A stretch of 64,000 nt of DNA. It comes from Lepas anatifera. Taxonomy: Eukaryota > Arthropoda > Thecostraca > Lepadidae. Position 1 is the first letter of the stretch. Each line of letters starts with the position of its first letter. The notes beneath the pieces were generated by a model, which ran no database searches, was not told the origin of the DNA, and saw only the letters and a list, made by a program, of their open reading frames with translations. Where the stretch lies: the NCBI GenBank assembly GCA_034440635.1, contig JAOTON010001898.1, positions 62,001-126,000 on the forward strand. The letters run 5' to 3'. Positions 45,640-56,840 of the stretch are shown one piece after another. A program made the translations under genes and the position numbers.

Positions 45640-46535
45640 GAACCAAACATTATATTGGCCTAAAATAAGTTGTATCGGTGACCCAGGACACTAAGCTAGC
45701 TTCATGCCAAATTGCATCCACTTCCATTCATTTTGAGGACTTAAAACCATGGTGAGAAGCAAACATGTTCCGCGAAATTTAGCGCTTTGAAATACCCTTT
45801 CGGACGAATTATTCGAAAGCCGTTGGAGATAAGTGGGTAGTGTACATGAATGAAATGACTGCAATTAATTTTCCTATTCAGCCATGTCAATTCTGAGCTT
45901 ATGAATGGCATGTGCTCGGAACCGAGAGGCTACAAATAAAAGGTTTTCTACTAAAATTACATGTTTACATATAAAACAATGAACTTTAATATCACGATAT
46001 CCATCTCAAAATATTATCAGGCGGAAGCAATGTTCTTCATTATTTGAAATGAAAATTCAGATCGGCGCATTAGATCACGAGATATTAAGATTTAAATGAA
46101 ATGAGCAAAAATGCAGTCTTCCGGCAAAATGGGAAAAACTAGGTCAGAATTTTACGTATTCTACTGGAAACTATGCCTAAGCACAATAAAACTGACCTAG
46201 CTGCCTCCAGGTGGCTGTCTTTAAACTAACTGAAGTGTGCCTTCTGACATTTCGAGCTTATTAGTCGGCCATAAAATTTCAATAGCTTTTCTGCTCGTAT
46301 TAGTAATACTGCGTTTTGGCGTAAGAAATTTTGTCCGACCAGTTCTAATTTTTCTCTTAGGTGGCCCCTGTTACTAATTCAAAAGGAGGCAAATTTCAAG
46401 TTCGTCGCTTAAGAAATAAAAATGAGAAAAATGCAAAATTGAAATCATTTATTCCAAAATTTCTCAAAAACTACTTTGAATTTAGATTCTGGGGCCTTAG
46501 TTTGGGCGTCTAGCGTAAAAGGGCCATCACCCTAC
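45640..46535. other. AT-rich unique sequence, no gene
   Basis: Nothing supported on either strand in this 0.9-kb intronic stretch. Confidence 0.4.
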
Positions 46536-46539
46536 ACAA

Positions 46540-46794
46540 TTGCAGAGCCCTGGTATCAACTGTCAGAACCGCCAAGCGGCCAGAATAGAGCCTCTTGAGA
46601 AATCTCAATCCGCTTCGCTCCATGGATTTCGTCATGCGGCTCTGACACAACATGTAAAAACACCAGCTTATGAAGGGGCCTTGGCATCAATAGTCAATCA
46701 TATAGTGAAGGAACAGAAAATAGCTGTCCGAAATAATAAAATGGTACACTTCTTAAAAAAATGGGGCAATGTCCTGAAAAACCTGCACCTGTAA
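46540..46794 (+). other. 84-codon open frame of unknown origin
   Basis: The frame encodes MQSPGINCQNRQAARIEPLE and ends VLKNLHL. Composition is plausible for protein, but there is no family match, splice site or repeat context that I can name. It may be a transposon remnant. Confidence 0.2.
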
Positions 46795-46944
46795 CCACTT
46801 TTACCATGGAAGTATGCCGGGTGCTGGGCGTAGCGTCACTTGCTTCCCATGCCGTGCGGTAGCATTTGCGGTTCCTTAGCAGCTTGGATGGGGATTTGGG
46901 AAGGGAGGGATATAGGGGTGGGAATTGGGTGACTAGGATTAATT

Positions 46945-47715
46945 CATAGGTGGCACAGTGACTGAAGTGATGATGGAGGTGATGATAGATGTGATGATGG
47001 GCGTGATGATGGACGTGATGATGGACGTGATGATGGATGTGATTATGGAAATGACTATGGAGGTGGTGAAGGATGTTGTAATGGAGCTGATGATGGAGGT
47101 AGGGATGGAGGTCGTGATGGAGGTGTTGCGGAGATGATGATGGAGTTTTTGATGGAGGTGTTGCGGAGGTGATGATGGAGTTTGTGATGGAGGTGTTGCG
47201 GCGGTGATGATGGAGGTCGTGATGGAGGTGTTGCGGAGGTGATGATGAAGTTTGTGATGGAGGTGTTGCGGAGGTGATGATGGAGTTTGTGATGGAGGAG
47301 GTGATGATGGAGTTTGTGATGGAGGTGTTGCGGAGGTGATGATGGAGGTCGTGATGGAGGTGTTGCGGAGGTGACGATGAAGTTTGTGATGGAGGTGTTG
47401 CGGAGGTGATGATGGAGTTTGTGATGGAGGTGTTGCGGAGGTGATGATGGAGTTTGTGATGGAGGAGTTGCGGAGGTGATGATGGAGTTTGTGATGGAGG
47501 TGTTGTGGAGGTGATGATGGGTTGTATGTTGGTTATGTTGTGATAGGTGTTGGGTGTGAAGGTCTTGGAGGTTGCAGGTAGATGAAGTTTGTGATGGAGG
47601 TGTTGCGGAGGTGATGATGGAGTTTGTGATGGAGGTGTTGCGGAGGTGATGATGGAGTTTGTGATGGAGGTGTTGCGGGGGTGATGATGGAGTTTGTGAT
47701 GGAGGTGGTGGTCTG
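46945..47715. repeat. 35-bp GA/GT-rich minisatellite
   Basis: The core unit is gtgatgatggagtttgtgat plus ggaggtgttgcggag, about 15 copies, with a degenerate atgatg-rich entry at 46965-47060 and an interruption at 47515-47590. A 35-bp period leaves long minus-strand frames of Thr/Pro/Ser/His repeats that are not genes. Confidence 0.88.
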
Positions 47716-47959
47716 GTGTGGAGCATTATTATGTGAAGAAAATAAATATGTAGAGAACTGAAAAAAACCCAAAGAATTGTTAAATCTCTGAATTGGGGCA
47801 AGAGCAAGGGCATTATTCTTATGGAGAGAGAGTGCAAAGCAGAGCCTGAGTGGCCTATCCAATTACTTTCACTATTCCACCAACAGTCCAACACCAGGTG
47901 ACAAACCCACTTCTTGGCTGGAGCGTCCACCGCGGGTGGGTGAGGATGTCAGTTTTCAT

Positions 47960-48040
47960 CCGCGGACTGCCACTGCACACTTTTCTGAGCGGGCCGAAGC
48001 CCATCGCTCTACCAGCTGTGCCACCGTTGCGGCGCCGGGC
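47960..48040 (-). mobile_element. tRNA-like SINE head, second family
   Basis: The minus strand reads ggtggcacagctggtagagc, an A-box like that of tRNA-Ala or -Lys. The downstream sequence lacks a good B-box (cggatgaaaactgac is the nearest). Probably a SINE remnant. Confidence 0.35.
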
Positions 48041-48154
48041 CATTCACATAATTATTTCATTTCAGCTTGCAATTACCAGCTCCCTCACACACACGCGCAA
48101 ACACGCACGCACATTCATCGTGCGAAAGCCGAACTGACCCCAACATTCTCTTAC

Positions 48155-48266
48155 CATTTTTATCCTTAATTCCCAGGAATATGTCCACAAAGAATCGTTT
48201 GAAGTTGGAGGCCACAGGTTTCAGTCCGTTGTACGCCATCACCAGATCCAGTAAGGACAGAGAAGC
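48155..48266 (-). CDS. Exon C of the repeated-module gene (upstream module)
   Basis: The 112-nt exon has a gtttgttacag acceptor and a G|GTAAGA donor. It encodes ASLSLLDLVMAYNGLKPVAS, then NFKRFFVDIFLGIKDKN, phase 0 in and 1 out. It has the same length and phase as 6539-6650. Its last base plus the first two of exon A at 24276 make GAC (Asp), so the two modules can be read as one protein. The next 3' exon in line would be 24276-23909, about 24 kb away, across an intron holding several retroelements. Confidence 0.72.
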
Positions 48267-48269
48267 CTG

Positions 48270-49054
48270 TAACAAACAACGCAGCAACGCGCCGCCATCC
48301 ATCATCAGATCATAAGTTCGGACACCCTCGATGACTTCTAAGAAAGCTAATGTAGTCCGAAAATACTTTTTCTCAGTATTATCCTTGATAAGATGATATT
48401 TGTTCTAACTCTATAACCCAGGATGCAGCATAGAGCTAATTCAGAATGATTATACATTCTGGCCCTGTATTACATCTTGATGTAGGTAAAGATATTCAAC
48501 AGAAAAATAAGCCATCCCTCATCGTATGACCCGCGATCTCGAATATTCGAGACGAAATATTCGATGAAGGACTGTGTCAGAATAAACAATGACTTAGGGT
48601 TTAAAGGCTTTAAGGCTCACTTTAAATTCATTTTTAGCTAGCCACAATATTTTTATGAACAAAATGTGCTGAAACATTGTAATTTAGTTAATTATTTCTC
48701 TCTTGTATGTATATGCTCACTACAGCTAAAGTCATAACAATGTTCACTTCTTTATCATTAGTGCCTGTAAAGCTAGACCAGAACGATGGCTGCAGACTTT
48801 CCCACCCATCTCAGTCCCATGCTATCTCTTATTAGATATGCTCTGCTAAAATGAGGTCATTGATATTGATACAATTGTTGTTAATGCTGGATACGGATAA
48901 CTTATCCTCCATAAAAATTATAGATCGTTAATACTTATTTATTCTCAGTGGTCAAGGCCAAATTCTGTCAAAAGTAAACATATATCATAAGTTCAGGTAA
49001 CCTGAATAACTATTGTTGCGCAGTGGATACGTCGGGACTGTGTCTCCGTTCGCC
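48270..49054. other. Intron sequence, no gene
   Basis: AT-rich, with no repeats or coding potential that I can support. Confidence 0.4.
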
Positions 49055-49078
49055 CAGCGGGTTAGCTCAGTCGGTTAA
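49055..49078 (+). mobile_element. Truncated tRNA/SINE head
   Basis: The sequence gcgggttagctcagtcggtt is a tRNA A-box region. It is cut at the TTAA where the 1.57-kb TIR element starts, and no B-box follows. It was probably a SINE interrupted by that insertion. Confidence 0.45.
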
Positions 49079-50645
49079 AGGGAATGGACCAGTTTGTAGA
49101 AGTTCCAAAAAGCATAATATATGAACAAAATTGGTCTGAAAATCAGGAAACCACATTATTTCCTCACTTTGATACGCTAAAAACAGAAATATATCTTCTT
49201 TTCTAATCATCAATGACGTCATCAAAATATCAATTTTTATAGTCAGTAAAATCCCGAGCCTTGATTCTGCTCGATCGTAGACTTGCTGTGAAACGGAATT
49301 GAAGGTCAACCGATTACTGCGCATATGTGACATTCCTTCGACGCAATTTTAGAGGTGTTATTCTGCCGTGTTATTCTGAACGCACAATAGTGTGCCGCAC
49401 GCATGCGCAGTACGGTATCTTGGACTACTTAATACCGTACTGCGCATGCGTGCAGCACACTAGTATGCGTTCTGCCGGCAGAACGACGCGAATTTTGTCT
49501 CTGTTCTTTTGTGAACCAATTGCGAAGTGTCCGTAGTATTATCAAGTTAAATATTGATTGAGAAAAGAAACATATGGGTAATATTCTTTGAAGGGCATTG
49601 GCTTCCGTTGATGCTAACTGATATTACCGTGTTGTGTATGTTTAATTGGTAGCATCATTGAAAATTTCTTATTTCTTATGTATTTTAAGTTTCGAAGTTA
49701 ACAAAATAGCAGAACGAAGGAAAAAACTGGTGAGGTCATGCTGTTCACAATTTGACAATGAGGCTGGGGAGGAGGGCAAAGTAAGGGTCTGGCTGACAAG
49801 TTTCCATGAGGGTTCACATTCACATCACATGAGATTCACATTCCAATCAGGGTCACATGCTGTTTCCAGGTGCATTTGCAATGCTGATATATTTTTGGCA
49901 ATGGAAACGGTGTCAATCTGATTCTCGTCAATCCACATCCAACCAGATTTGGCAGGAGTTTGTCCAGTGTTGGACTGATGGTAAATATTTTCTATACAGT
50001 GTGAAGTGAAGGAGAGTAGATTGCAGAGGGTAAATATTCCTGTGCTATTAAATACAATAGTGGCAAATTTTAGACAATACTATTCATTAAACAAAACTGT
50101 TATTCATGAAAATTTGGCTGCATGCACATTGCTCTATAGTTATAAGAAAAACATTAGCGACTGTGCTTTCATTTGGTGAGCTTTGACTAGGTGCTACAGA
50201 AGTTGTCAGTCAAATCATTGTTTTACATGGTTCATTTGGTTACACCTCGTACCTGAAATGAAATCCTAGAAAGTTAATATTTGTGTCTTAAAATAAAGCC
50301 ATTTATCTATAAAGTACCTGCAGCTTCCTGTAGTCACTAAAAATATGGCTCTTTTTATTAATATGCAGTACACATAGTGGACCATCTCTCCCACCATAAG
50401 TTTTGGCAGACCACCCCATCAAAACATCTCCATAAAATAATTCAACATTTTTTGGTGGTAGACCAAAGTTACCCCCATGGGCCAAAGATGTTCAGTTTTA
50501 CAGTACCTAGATTAACCTGATAGTGATGCAAAAAGGTTGTATTTTCTGCACAGTTGAATGTGGAAGAAATATGTCGTTTCATTTCCAAAATTATTTTTCC
50601 TATAACGTCTCGTTTTTTGAATTTCAAGAAATTGGTCCATTCACT
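49079..50645. mobile_element. 1.57-kb element with AGGGAATGGACCA-type TIRs
   Basis: The left end (A)GGGAATGGACCAgttt and the right end aaatTGGTCCATTCaCt are inverted. The left flank is TTAA; the right flank is gtta, not a clean TTAA. The first bases (AGGGAATG) match the MITE TIR AGGGAATGTGGCA at 3118, suggesting the same superfamily. An open frame at 49646-49921 (91 codons) has no recognisable transposase motif. Confidence 0.55.
49370..49484. mobile_element. Short palindromic MITE
   Basis: The stem gtgtgccgcacgcatgcgca / tgcgcatgcgtgcagcacac, extended by tacggtat/ataccgta, and the ends ttctgaacgca/tgcgttctgcc form a hairpin of about 45 bp per arm. It is nested in the element at 49079-50645. 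Confidence 0.7.
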
Positions 50646-51196
50646 GTTATCATGATTTTAATGTAAATTTCCATGTTGTCACAATGTTTTGAGTAAATTC
50701 AATTTAATAAAAAAACACCCAGTTTAAACTTCTGAGGTCCTGTTCTCAGTTTCCATCACATTCAACATTCCAATACACCATTCATCCTTCACATTTGACA
50801 TACTGATGCCCAATTTTCAGAGGACAAAAAACACTACTAGTCTGTTCCACTACCCTGCATGGAGAAAAGTTGAGATGAAACTGCCAGATGTGTAGGGAAA
50901 CCAACCAATAGTTGACCTTAAGAAACCTTTCAAAATCTTAATATTCCAGTTGATGTGTACGATTGACTTTTCTTTGTTTCTTTTAAGCCATTTGGATATT
51001 TCTGAGTCTTTTGAAGATAAAGAATTCAGAATTGTTGTGTGTATCCCAGAAGCTCACATCTTGAAGAAGAAAGATCTTTCTAAATTCACACCAAAACCTC
51101 AAAGCAGAGACAGGGACCTCAGAGACGAGCGACATGCTTCGACATACCCTTTACCGCAGTAAACGACATAACATTTTCGTTATCCCTAGTAGCACC
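50646..51196. other. Intron sequence, no gene
   Basis: A short frame at 50950-51162 has no splice or family support. Confidence 0.35.
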
Positions 51197-52240
51197 ATAC
51201 AGAATCAGAATCAGTGTATTCGACGAAGGTCCCGCCATTACAGGGGCTTTTCACTTGTCACGTCATTGGAGTAAAAAATCCGCGCTCATGCAACAGGAGG
51301 GAAATAGCAAGAAAACAAACACAACTTAGACACGCACATGTCCACTCACTCACTTAAAAACATCATACAACATTCAAAAACTTCGTCGAAACATATCACC
51401 CATGACTAGATATTGAAAACGGCTGACTAGTTGCTGGTTGTTCCTAACAGTTTAGTGTAAAATTCAAGTGATGTCGGTTCTGGCTAAAATCATTTGCTTT
51501 AGTGCTTTGCAAAAAAGTGGGTCATTAACATTCAGACCAGTGGAATTGAGAAATTGAACGCCCCGAAAGTTGAGTCTACGGCGACCACTCTCTGTTCGAA
51601 TCTGTGGAAGAGTGAAAAGACCCGCTCGGCGCGTGTCGTGATTATGTAAATTAGAGGCTGGCGGGCCTATGGTCGCCAGTAGCTGAGGCGGTGAACCAGT
51701 TAGAATTATTCGTCGCACAGCACATGTAGTTTGGTATTCGACGAGTTGCTGGGCTGTGTACCATCCTAATTGAGGTAAAACATCAGAAATGTGTTCGCAG
51801 CGTCTCCGACCAGTCACTACACGCGCACAGAAATTGACAATCTTTTGTACACGGTGCAGCTGAGTGGCACCACAAGACCCGTACACAGAGGCACAGTAGT
51901 TAACGACAGACAATACCAGGGCCTGCACTATGCATTTCAGTGCCGAGCGCGGCATAACATGTCTTGCGTGAATTAGTGCCACAAGAATCCCAGTGCATTT
52001 TCGCGCTACTAAATCAATATGCGACTGATAATTTAGTTGCCTATCGATTAAAACCCCTAGATTTTTCACTGAACGCGTTTCTTGCACAACGGCACTACAG
52101 AAGTTCACACTAACAGGGGGAAGGTCGAGCAGCACTGCCCCAGAAACGCCGGATGTGCTGAGAGGGCAGAGCAGACACGCGAAACTGAGATCACCACGAT
52201 ATTGTGCATACTTATTTCCATGGGGAAATAGCACAAACAC
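51197..52240 (-). mobile_element. CR1/L2-type LINE 3' end
   Basis: A continuous minus-strand frame from 52240 to 51464 encodes KNLGVLIDRQLNYQSHIDLV, KIVNFCARVVTGRRRCEHIS, DVLPQLGWYTAQQLVEYQTT and RTESGRRRLNFRGVQFLN. The same blocks occur in the LINE at 21865 (KNLGVVFDR, RRKFDHISDVIRRLGW, RTESGRRSFLYNAV), so it is the same clade. RT motifs A-C are absent (5' truncation). The 3' UTR ends in a short (gattct)n tail near 51197. The 258-codon frame lacks stops, hinting at a fairly young copy. Confidence 0.78.
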
Positions 52241-52568
52241 TATAAAAGGTAAAACATGGTTTATTTTGGGGAGTCCTCATGTGACTTGGTCTTTACGAAA
52301 TATAGCGTGGTTCGCAAACGTGAAGATACGATCAGGTGAACTTTGCCTTGTGCTGTGTTATAACACATGGGTTATGAACCAAAAAAGGAGGCAGGACAGC
52401 CCACCGCACGGCCATGTTGATGACTCGGATTCGGATATTTATGCAGTGAGGTTCTGTCTCCTGGCCTCCCACGCATTCCTTCCGAGCCTCCCAGTCCTCC
52501 CAATATCTCCGAGCGCATGTAGCCAGTCGGTGGCCGCTCCACCGCCTGCGCGCTCTCACTGACCCCAG

Positions 52569-52732
52569 CGTCGTTCCGCACACGAGCTGGTCAACGAGGA
52601 GGAGAAGTACGAGGGTATGCCGACGAGATGGACACTGCCTTCGCAGAGCTGTCGGGATACTACAGCGGCTCGTGCATCCTCGAGTCGGGCGGTGGCGGGG
52701 GAGGAGGCGCCTCCTGTGGCTTTTCGCCCTAG
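52569..52732 (+). pseudogene. Tropomyosin-like C-terminal exon, frameshifted with C-terminal read-through
   Basis: After a plausible acceptor (ctctcactgaccccag) the frame reads HELVNEEEKYEG, then one frame over ADEMDTAFAELSGYYSGSCI. This matches the conserved tropomyosin end (ELVNEKEKYK..DELD.TFAELSGY), where binding to troponin and head-to-tail overlap occur. The normal stop after SGY is a TAC here, so the frame runs on for 23 residues with a Gly run to TAG at 52730-52732. AATAAA follows at 52770-52775. Upstream of HELV the match is lost and no other tropomyosin exons are seen nearby. It could be a dead exon copy, or a diverged alternative last exon with an assembly indel. Confidence 0.5.
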
Positions 52733-52964
52733 CTGTCTACCGATTCGCCAAGGCCCTCTTTACAATCAAAATAAATGTATACATTAAATTTTGGAAATTA
52801 AGCGTAGTGAGCCGAATTTTCAGGGCACCTTAAAAATTCGGCGGGTTGGGAACCTCAAACATGCGTCAGATTTTTCAAGTTTGCTCCCCCATCCAAAATC
52901 ATCTTCCACCACCCTTGAGTTTAATCAAGGTCAGGGTCACAGGCACAGGTAACTTGTGTCGGGG

Positions 52965-54045
52965 TGTCCGGACATGTGTTAACCAGTCTCGGAGGTGTCC
53001 GGACATGTGTTAACCTGTGTCTGGGTGTCCGGCATGTGTTAATCTGTCTCGGGGGTGTCCTGACATGTGTTAACTATCTATGGAGTGTCCGGACATGTCT
53101 TAACTATCTATGGGGTGTCCGGACATGTGTTAACCAGTGTCTGGGTGTCCGGCATGTGTTAATCTGTCTCGGGGGTGTCCTGACATGTGTTAACTATCTA
53201 TGGGGTGTCCGGACATGTGTTAACCTATGTCGGGGTGTCCAGACATGTGTTAACCTGTGTCGGGGTGTCAGAACATGTGTTAACCTATGTCGGGGTGTCC
53301 AGACATGTGTTGACTATCTATGGGGTGTCCGGACATGTGTTAACCTGTGTCGGGGTGTCAGAACATGTGTTAACTTATGTCGGGGTGTCCGGACATGTGT
53401 TAACCTGTCTTGGAGGTTTCCGGACGCGTGTTAACCAGTGTCTGGGTGTCCGGCATGTGTTAATCTCTCTCAGGGGTGTCCTGACATGTGTTAACTATCT
53501 ATGGGGTGTCCGGACATGTGTTAACCTATGTCGGGGTGTCTGGACATGTGTTAACCTGTCTCTGAGGTATCCGGACATGTGTTAACCTGTGTCTGGGTGT
53601 CCGGCATGTGTTAATCTGTCTCGGGGGTGTCCTGACATGTGTTAACTATCTATGGAGTGTCCGGACATGTCTTAACTATCTATGGGGTGTCCGGACATGT
53701 GTTAACCAGTGTCTGGGTATCCGGCATGTGTTAATCTGTCTCGGGGGTGTCCTGACATGTGTTAACTATCTATGGGGTGTCCGGACATGTGTTAACCTAT
53801 GTCGGGGTGTCCAGACATGTGTTAACCTGTGTCGGGGTGTCAGAATATGTGTTAACCTATGTCGGGGTGTCCAGACATGTGTTAACTATCTATGGGGTGT
53901 CCGGACATGTGTTAACCTGTCTCGGGGGTGTCCGGACATGTGTTAACTATCTATGGGGTGTCCGGACATGTGTTAATCTGTGTCTGGGTGTCTAGACATG
54001 TGTTAACCTGTCTCGGGGGTATCCGGACATGTGTTAATCTGTGGT
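52965..54045. repeat. About 30-bp satellite with higher-order structure
   Basis: Roughly 36 units of ggtgtccggacatgtgttaa followed by cctgtctcgg-type spacers. Spacer types (cctgtgtc, ctatctat, cctatgtc, ccagtgtc) alternate in a fixed order that recurs after about 572 bp (53041 versus 53613). Plus-strand frames stay open through it only because of the repeat. Confidence 0.9.
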
Positions 54046-54690
54046 GCGGTGAATTTGCTAGCAAAGATTCTGTTGGGTAAATTTGTCTTTTCAGGGCCGT
54101 CACTCACTTCTCGGTCCCTGTCCAGGGGCTCGGTCCCGGCCAATAGACGCAGTTGTCCCGTCCAGGGGCTCGGTCCCCGGCCAACAGCACTGTAGCTGGC
54201 GTTTTGATCCTTTGAAAATTTCCAGTAATGACCAAAACGTTTTAGGTTTGCCTTAAAATCATCGATCCGTCCTTTGATGTATTTTAAATATTTCAAACAC
54301 GCCGATTCCTTAAATTTCGCTGCTCTCTGCGGAAATCGCGAAGTGTGTCTTCGCTGCTGTTGGTTTCTATTAAGCACCGTTTCCTTTTGGCGCAGTGCAT
54401 ACGTCGCGTCAGTGTGCAAACTGACGACGCAATGCAACTGTCGGGACTTCGTCGCCGATGCAGGTCTCGAGAGTGAAATATGTCAACGGCGTCTTCCATG
54501 CTCAACGGAAGGGCCCTAAGGACCAAAGCAGGCCATCACAATTTGTTAATGAATAGACAGTGATAAGTTGAAAAAAGAGAAGTTTCTCCTATAAACACTG
54601 GTCACGTTGTGTCGCATTGTGAGCACAATTCGTGGGTTAGAGGCAGCCAAAGACATCCAACTTTAACAAAAAATAATTCTAAAAGGCATT
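54046..54690. other. Unique sequence with a small duplication
   Basis: The string gtccaggggctcggtccc occurs twice (54120 and 54160), about 43 bp apart. Otherwise no gene is supported. Confidence 0.4.
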
Positions 54691-54719
54691 GGCATGAAAC
54701 TCAAACCCCAGTTTTAGTA

Positions 54720-54905
54720 CACGATGGCCAAGATTTTGTGGGGGATGAGGTGACTTCGTGGATAACATCCTTGTCTTCTAAGCCACTGGTCCCGGGTTCA
54801 AGGCCCGGTGGAGCCTCTAAGTTGATCTGATCCCTCAAAATCCCTTTAACAGGGTGAGAGTTGGCGATGCTGTATAGCCCTGGCAGTTGGTGCGTTCTTA
54901 AACCC
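54720..54905 (+). mobile_element. tRNA-derived SINE
   Basis: The B-box-like gggttcaaggcccggtgg lies at about 54796 with an A-box-like region upstream near 54740, then the 3' module cagggtgagagttggcgatg and cagttggtgcgttcttaaa. That module is shared with the SINEs at 3542-3740 and 4480-4677. Confidence 0.65.
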
Positions 54906-55585
54906 CAGCAATTATTATTATGACCCAGAATTTGTGATGTCACCTATTGTATTCTGATGATTCTAATTAAGGACTATGCCCCAATATATAATTTAAGTTG
55001 ATTAGCTCCATTTTGCATCCAGAATTCCAGGAGGCAGGCCATCACACATCTTGTGAACTTGGGTATAATTGTGCTCCTAGGCTCGGCACTGCGAAATCTG
55101 TCAACTTGTGAATATACTTGCGCATGGCTTCCGGGTTCGAGCGGATATTCCAAATAACATCTTACCAACTTAACATATTGCTCCTCGGAACACCCTAAAA
55201 TCTATCAGCTTTTCTTTGCTGAAATCAGAGATGCCTGCTCATAATACGATCTATCATGGTAATAGTGATGCCATTTTTAGCGGAGCCTCCTTCGAATTCC
55301 TGCTCAGCCTCTGCTACCTGTTCATTTTCAGTTGATATGTTTGACGTTCAAAATACATTTTCACGTGCGATGCTGGTAAGGTGTGGCATGCAGATCGAGC
55401 AGCTATTCTGTCAATGAAATCGATGACGACAGCTGGAAATATGAGCAGCCAGCATGGAAGCATCCAGTCTAAAGGTGCTAAGCTTTACCAGATCGGAGTC
55501 CAGGTCAAATTTTGGAAACTAAACAAGCAATACCTTCGACGAATTTTCTGACATTAAATGTACTTAATGCAAATTTGCGACTTAC
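54906..55585. other. Intron sequence, no gene
   Basis: No repeat or coding structure is recognised between the SINE and exon B. Confidence 0.4.
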
Positions 55586-55729
55586 AGAGAGTTTACTGGA
55601 AGAGACTTCAGCCATGCCCTTGCTGGTAAGCAGTTTGGTTAGTTCGTTCACCATGGCGCGGTGGTAGAACACGGGTGGCAGAGCCGCCACCAGCCGCTCC
55701 AGCTGCCCCAACAGCTCATCTCGTCGTAC
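55586..55729 (-). CDS. Exon B of the repeated-module gene (upstream module)
   Basis: The 144-nt exon, phase 0 at both ends, has a ctgctcctcag acceptor and a GTAAGT donor. It encodes VRRDELLGQLERLVAALPPV, then FYHRAMVNELTKLLTSKGMA and a Ser-rich end. The heptad-like Leu spacing suggests amphipathic helices. It is identical in length and phase to 7029-7172. Exon A at 61600 ends in phase 0 with GL, giving ALGL-VRRDELL across the junction. The intron to exon C (48266) is 7.3 kb. Base composition is GC-rich compared with flanks. Confidence 0.73.
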
Positions 55730-55920
55730 CTGAGGAGCAGATCAACTGAAAACATGGGTTTAACAATTCTACATATGCACCTTTATACGTTTATATGCTT
55801 TAAGATTGGATTGTAATATCATGGAATTGATTAAGTGTCTCACTATTGGCTAGGTATGTACGAGAGGCGGGACGTTGTGGACCCGGGACAGAGGCCCAGC
55901 CCGGGCCCGCGGGCTTACAC

Positions 55921-56360
55921 CGGGCCTGAAGATCACGCCAGGTCACGTCACACCACGCCAGGTAACGTCAGACCACGTCACACCACGCCAGGTCACGTCA
56001 CACCAAGCCAGACCACGTCACAACACTTCCGACCACGCCAGACCACGTCCGACCACGCCAGACCACGTCACACCACGCCAGGTAACGTCAGACCACTTGC
56101 GACCACGCCAGACCACGCCAGGTCACTTCAAACCACGTCAGACCACGACAGGTCACTTCAAACCACGCCAGACCACGACAGGTCACTTCAAACTACGCCA
56201 GACCACGACAGGTCACTTCAAACCACGCCAGACCACGACAGGTCACTTCAAACCACGCCAGACCACGACAGGTCACTTCAAACCACGCCAGACCACGACA
56301 GGTCACTTCAAACCACGCCAGACCACGCCAGGTCACGTCAGGTCACGTCAGGTCAACGAC
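55921..56360. repeat. 10/30-bp minisatellite containing AGGTCA
   Basis: The basic unit accacgccag is organised into 30-bp units (gaccacgacaggtcacttca plus aaccacgcca) for about 7 clean copies, with degenerate units before and after. Thirty is a multiple of three, so two plus-strand frames stay open (about 176 codons), including a DHDRSLQTTP repeat. It lies in the intron between exons A and B; no evidence of translation. Confidence 0.85.
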
Positions 56361-56836
56361 GATAGGATTACAAAAGAGAGTTTTTCAGGCAGTGAGAGAG
56401 CAGTAGCATAGTTTGTCTCGGTTCAATACCTATATACTTCTATTAGTGGCCCCGCCATCACAAGATGAGACTGACTGCTCGAGAAACTGCTGGAGTCGTA
56501 ATTGTATTTATCCCCGCTGTGCTCTTGCCTTTACTCAACACGACACAACATAGAAGATAAAGGAACTTACGTCCTTTCATCATTTAGTGGCGCGACGAGG
56601 CCCTATCACTAGAACGAAATTAGAGCCTAGTTGAATCATTGTACTTCTTTATTCTATTGCTGTCACCAAGTGTACCTCATCAGATGTGCGTTACATTTAG
56701 AGTGGAACAAAGGGCGGGGTGGGGAGGGGAGGTGACAGGGATGTCAGAGGCGATTTTCCTATTGATGCTCTGGTGCAATCGACACTGTGTTTGGCAAGCG
56801 TCATCATATGCTTGTGTCATGTGCATCTCTTGTCCC
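56361..56836. other. Unique sequence, no gene
   Basis: Nothing supported before the TTAA at 56837. Confidence 0.4.
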
Positions 56837-56840
56837 TTAA

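Noticed and set aside
47055..47930. 291-codon Thr/Pro/Ser/His-rich frame
   Set aside because: It follows the 35-bp minisatellite; the peptide has no independent coding signal.
52964..53946. Long plus-strand frames with repeated GVRTCVNLC-type units
   Set aside because: They arise from the 30-bp satellite, and several overlapping frames are equally open.
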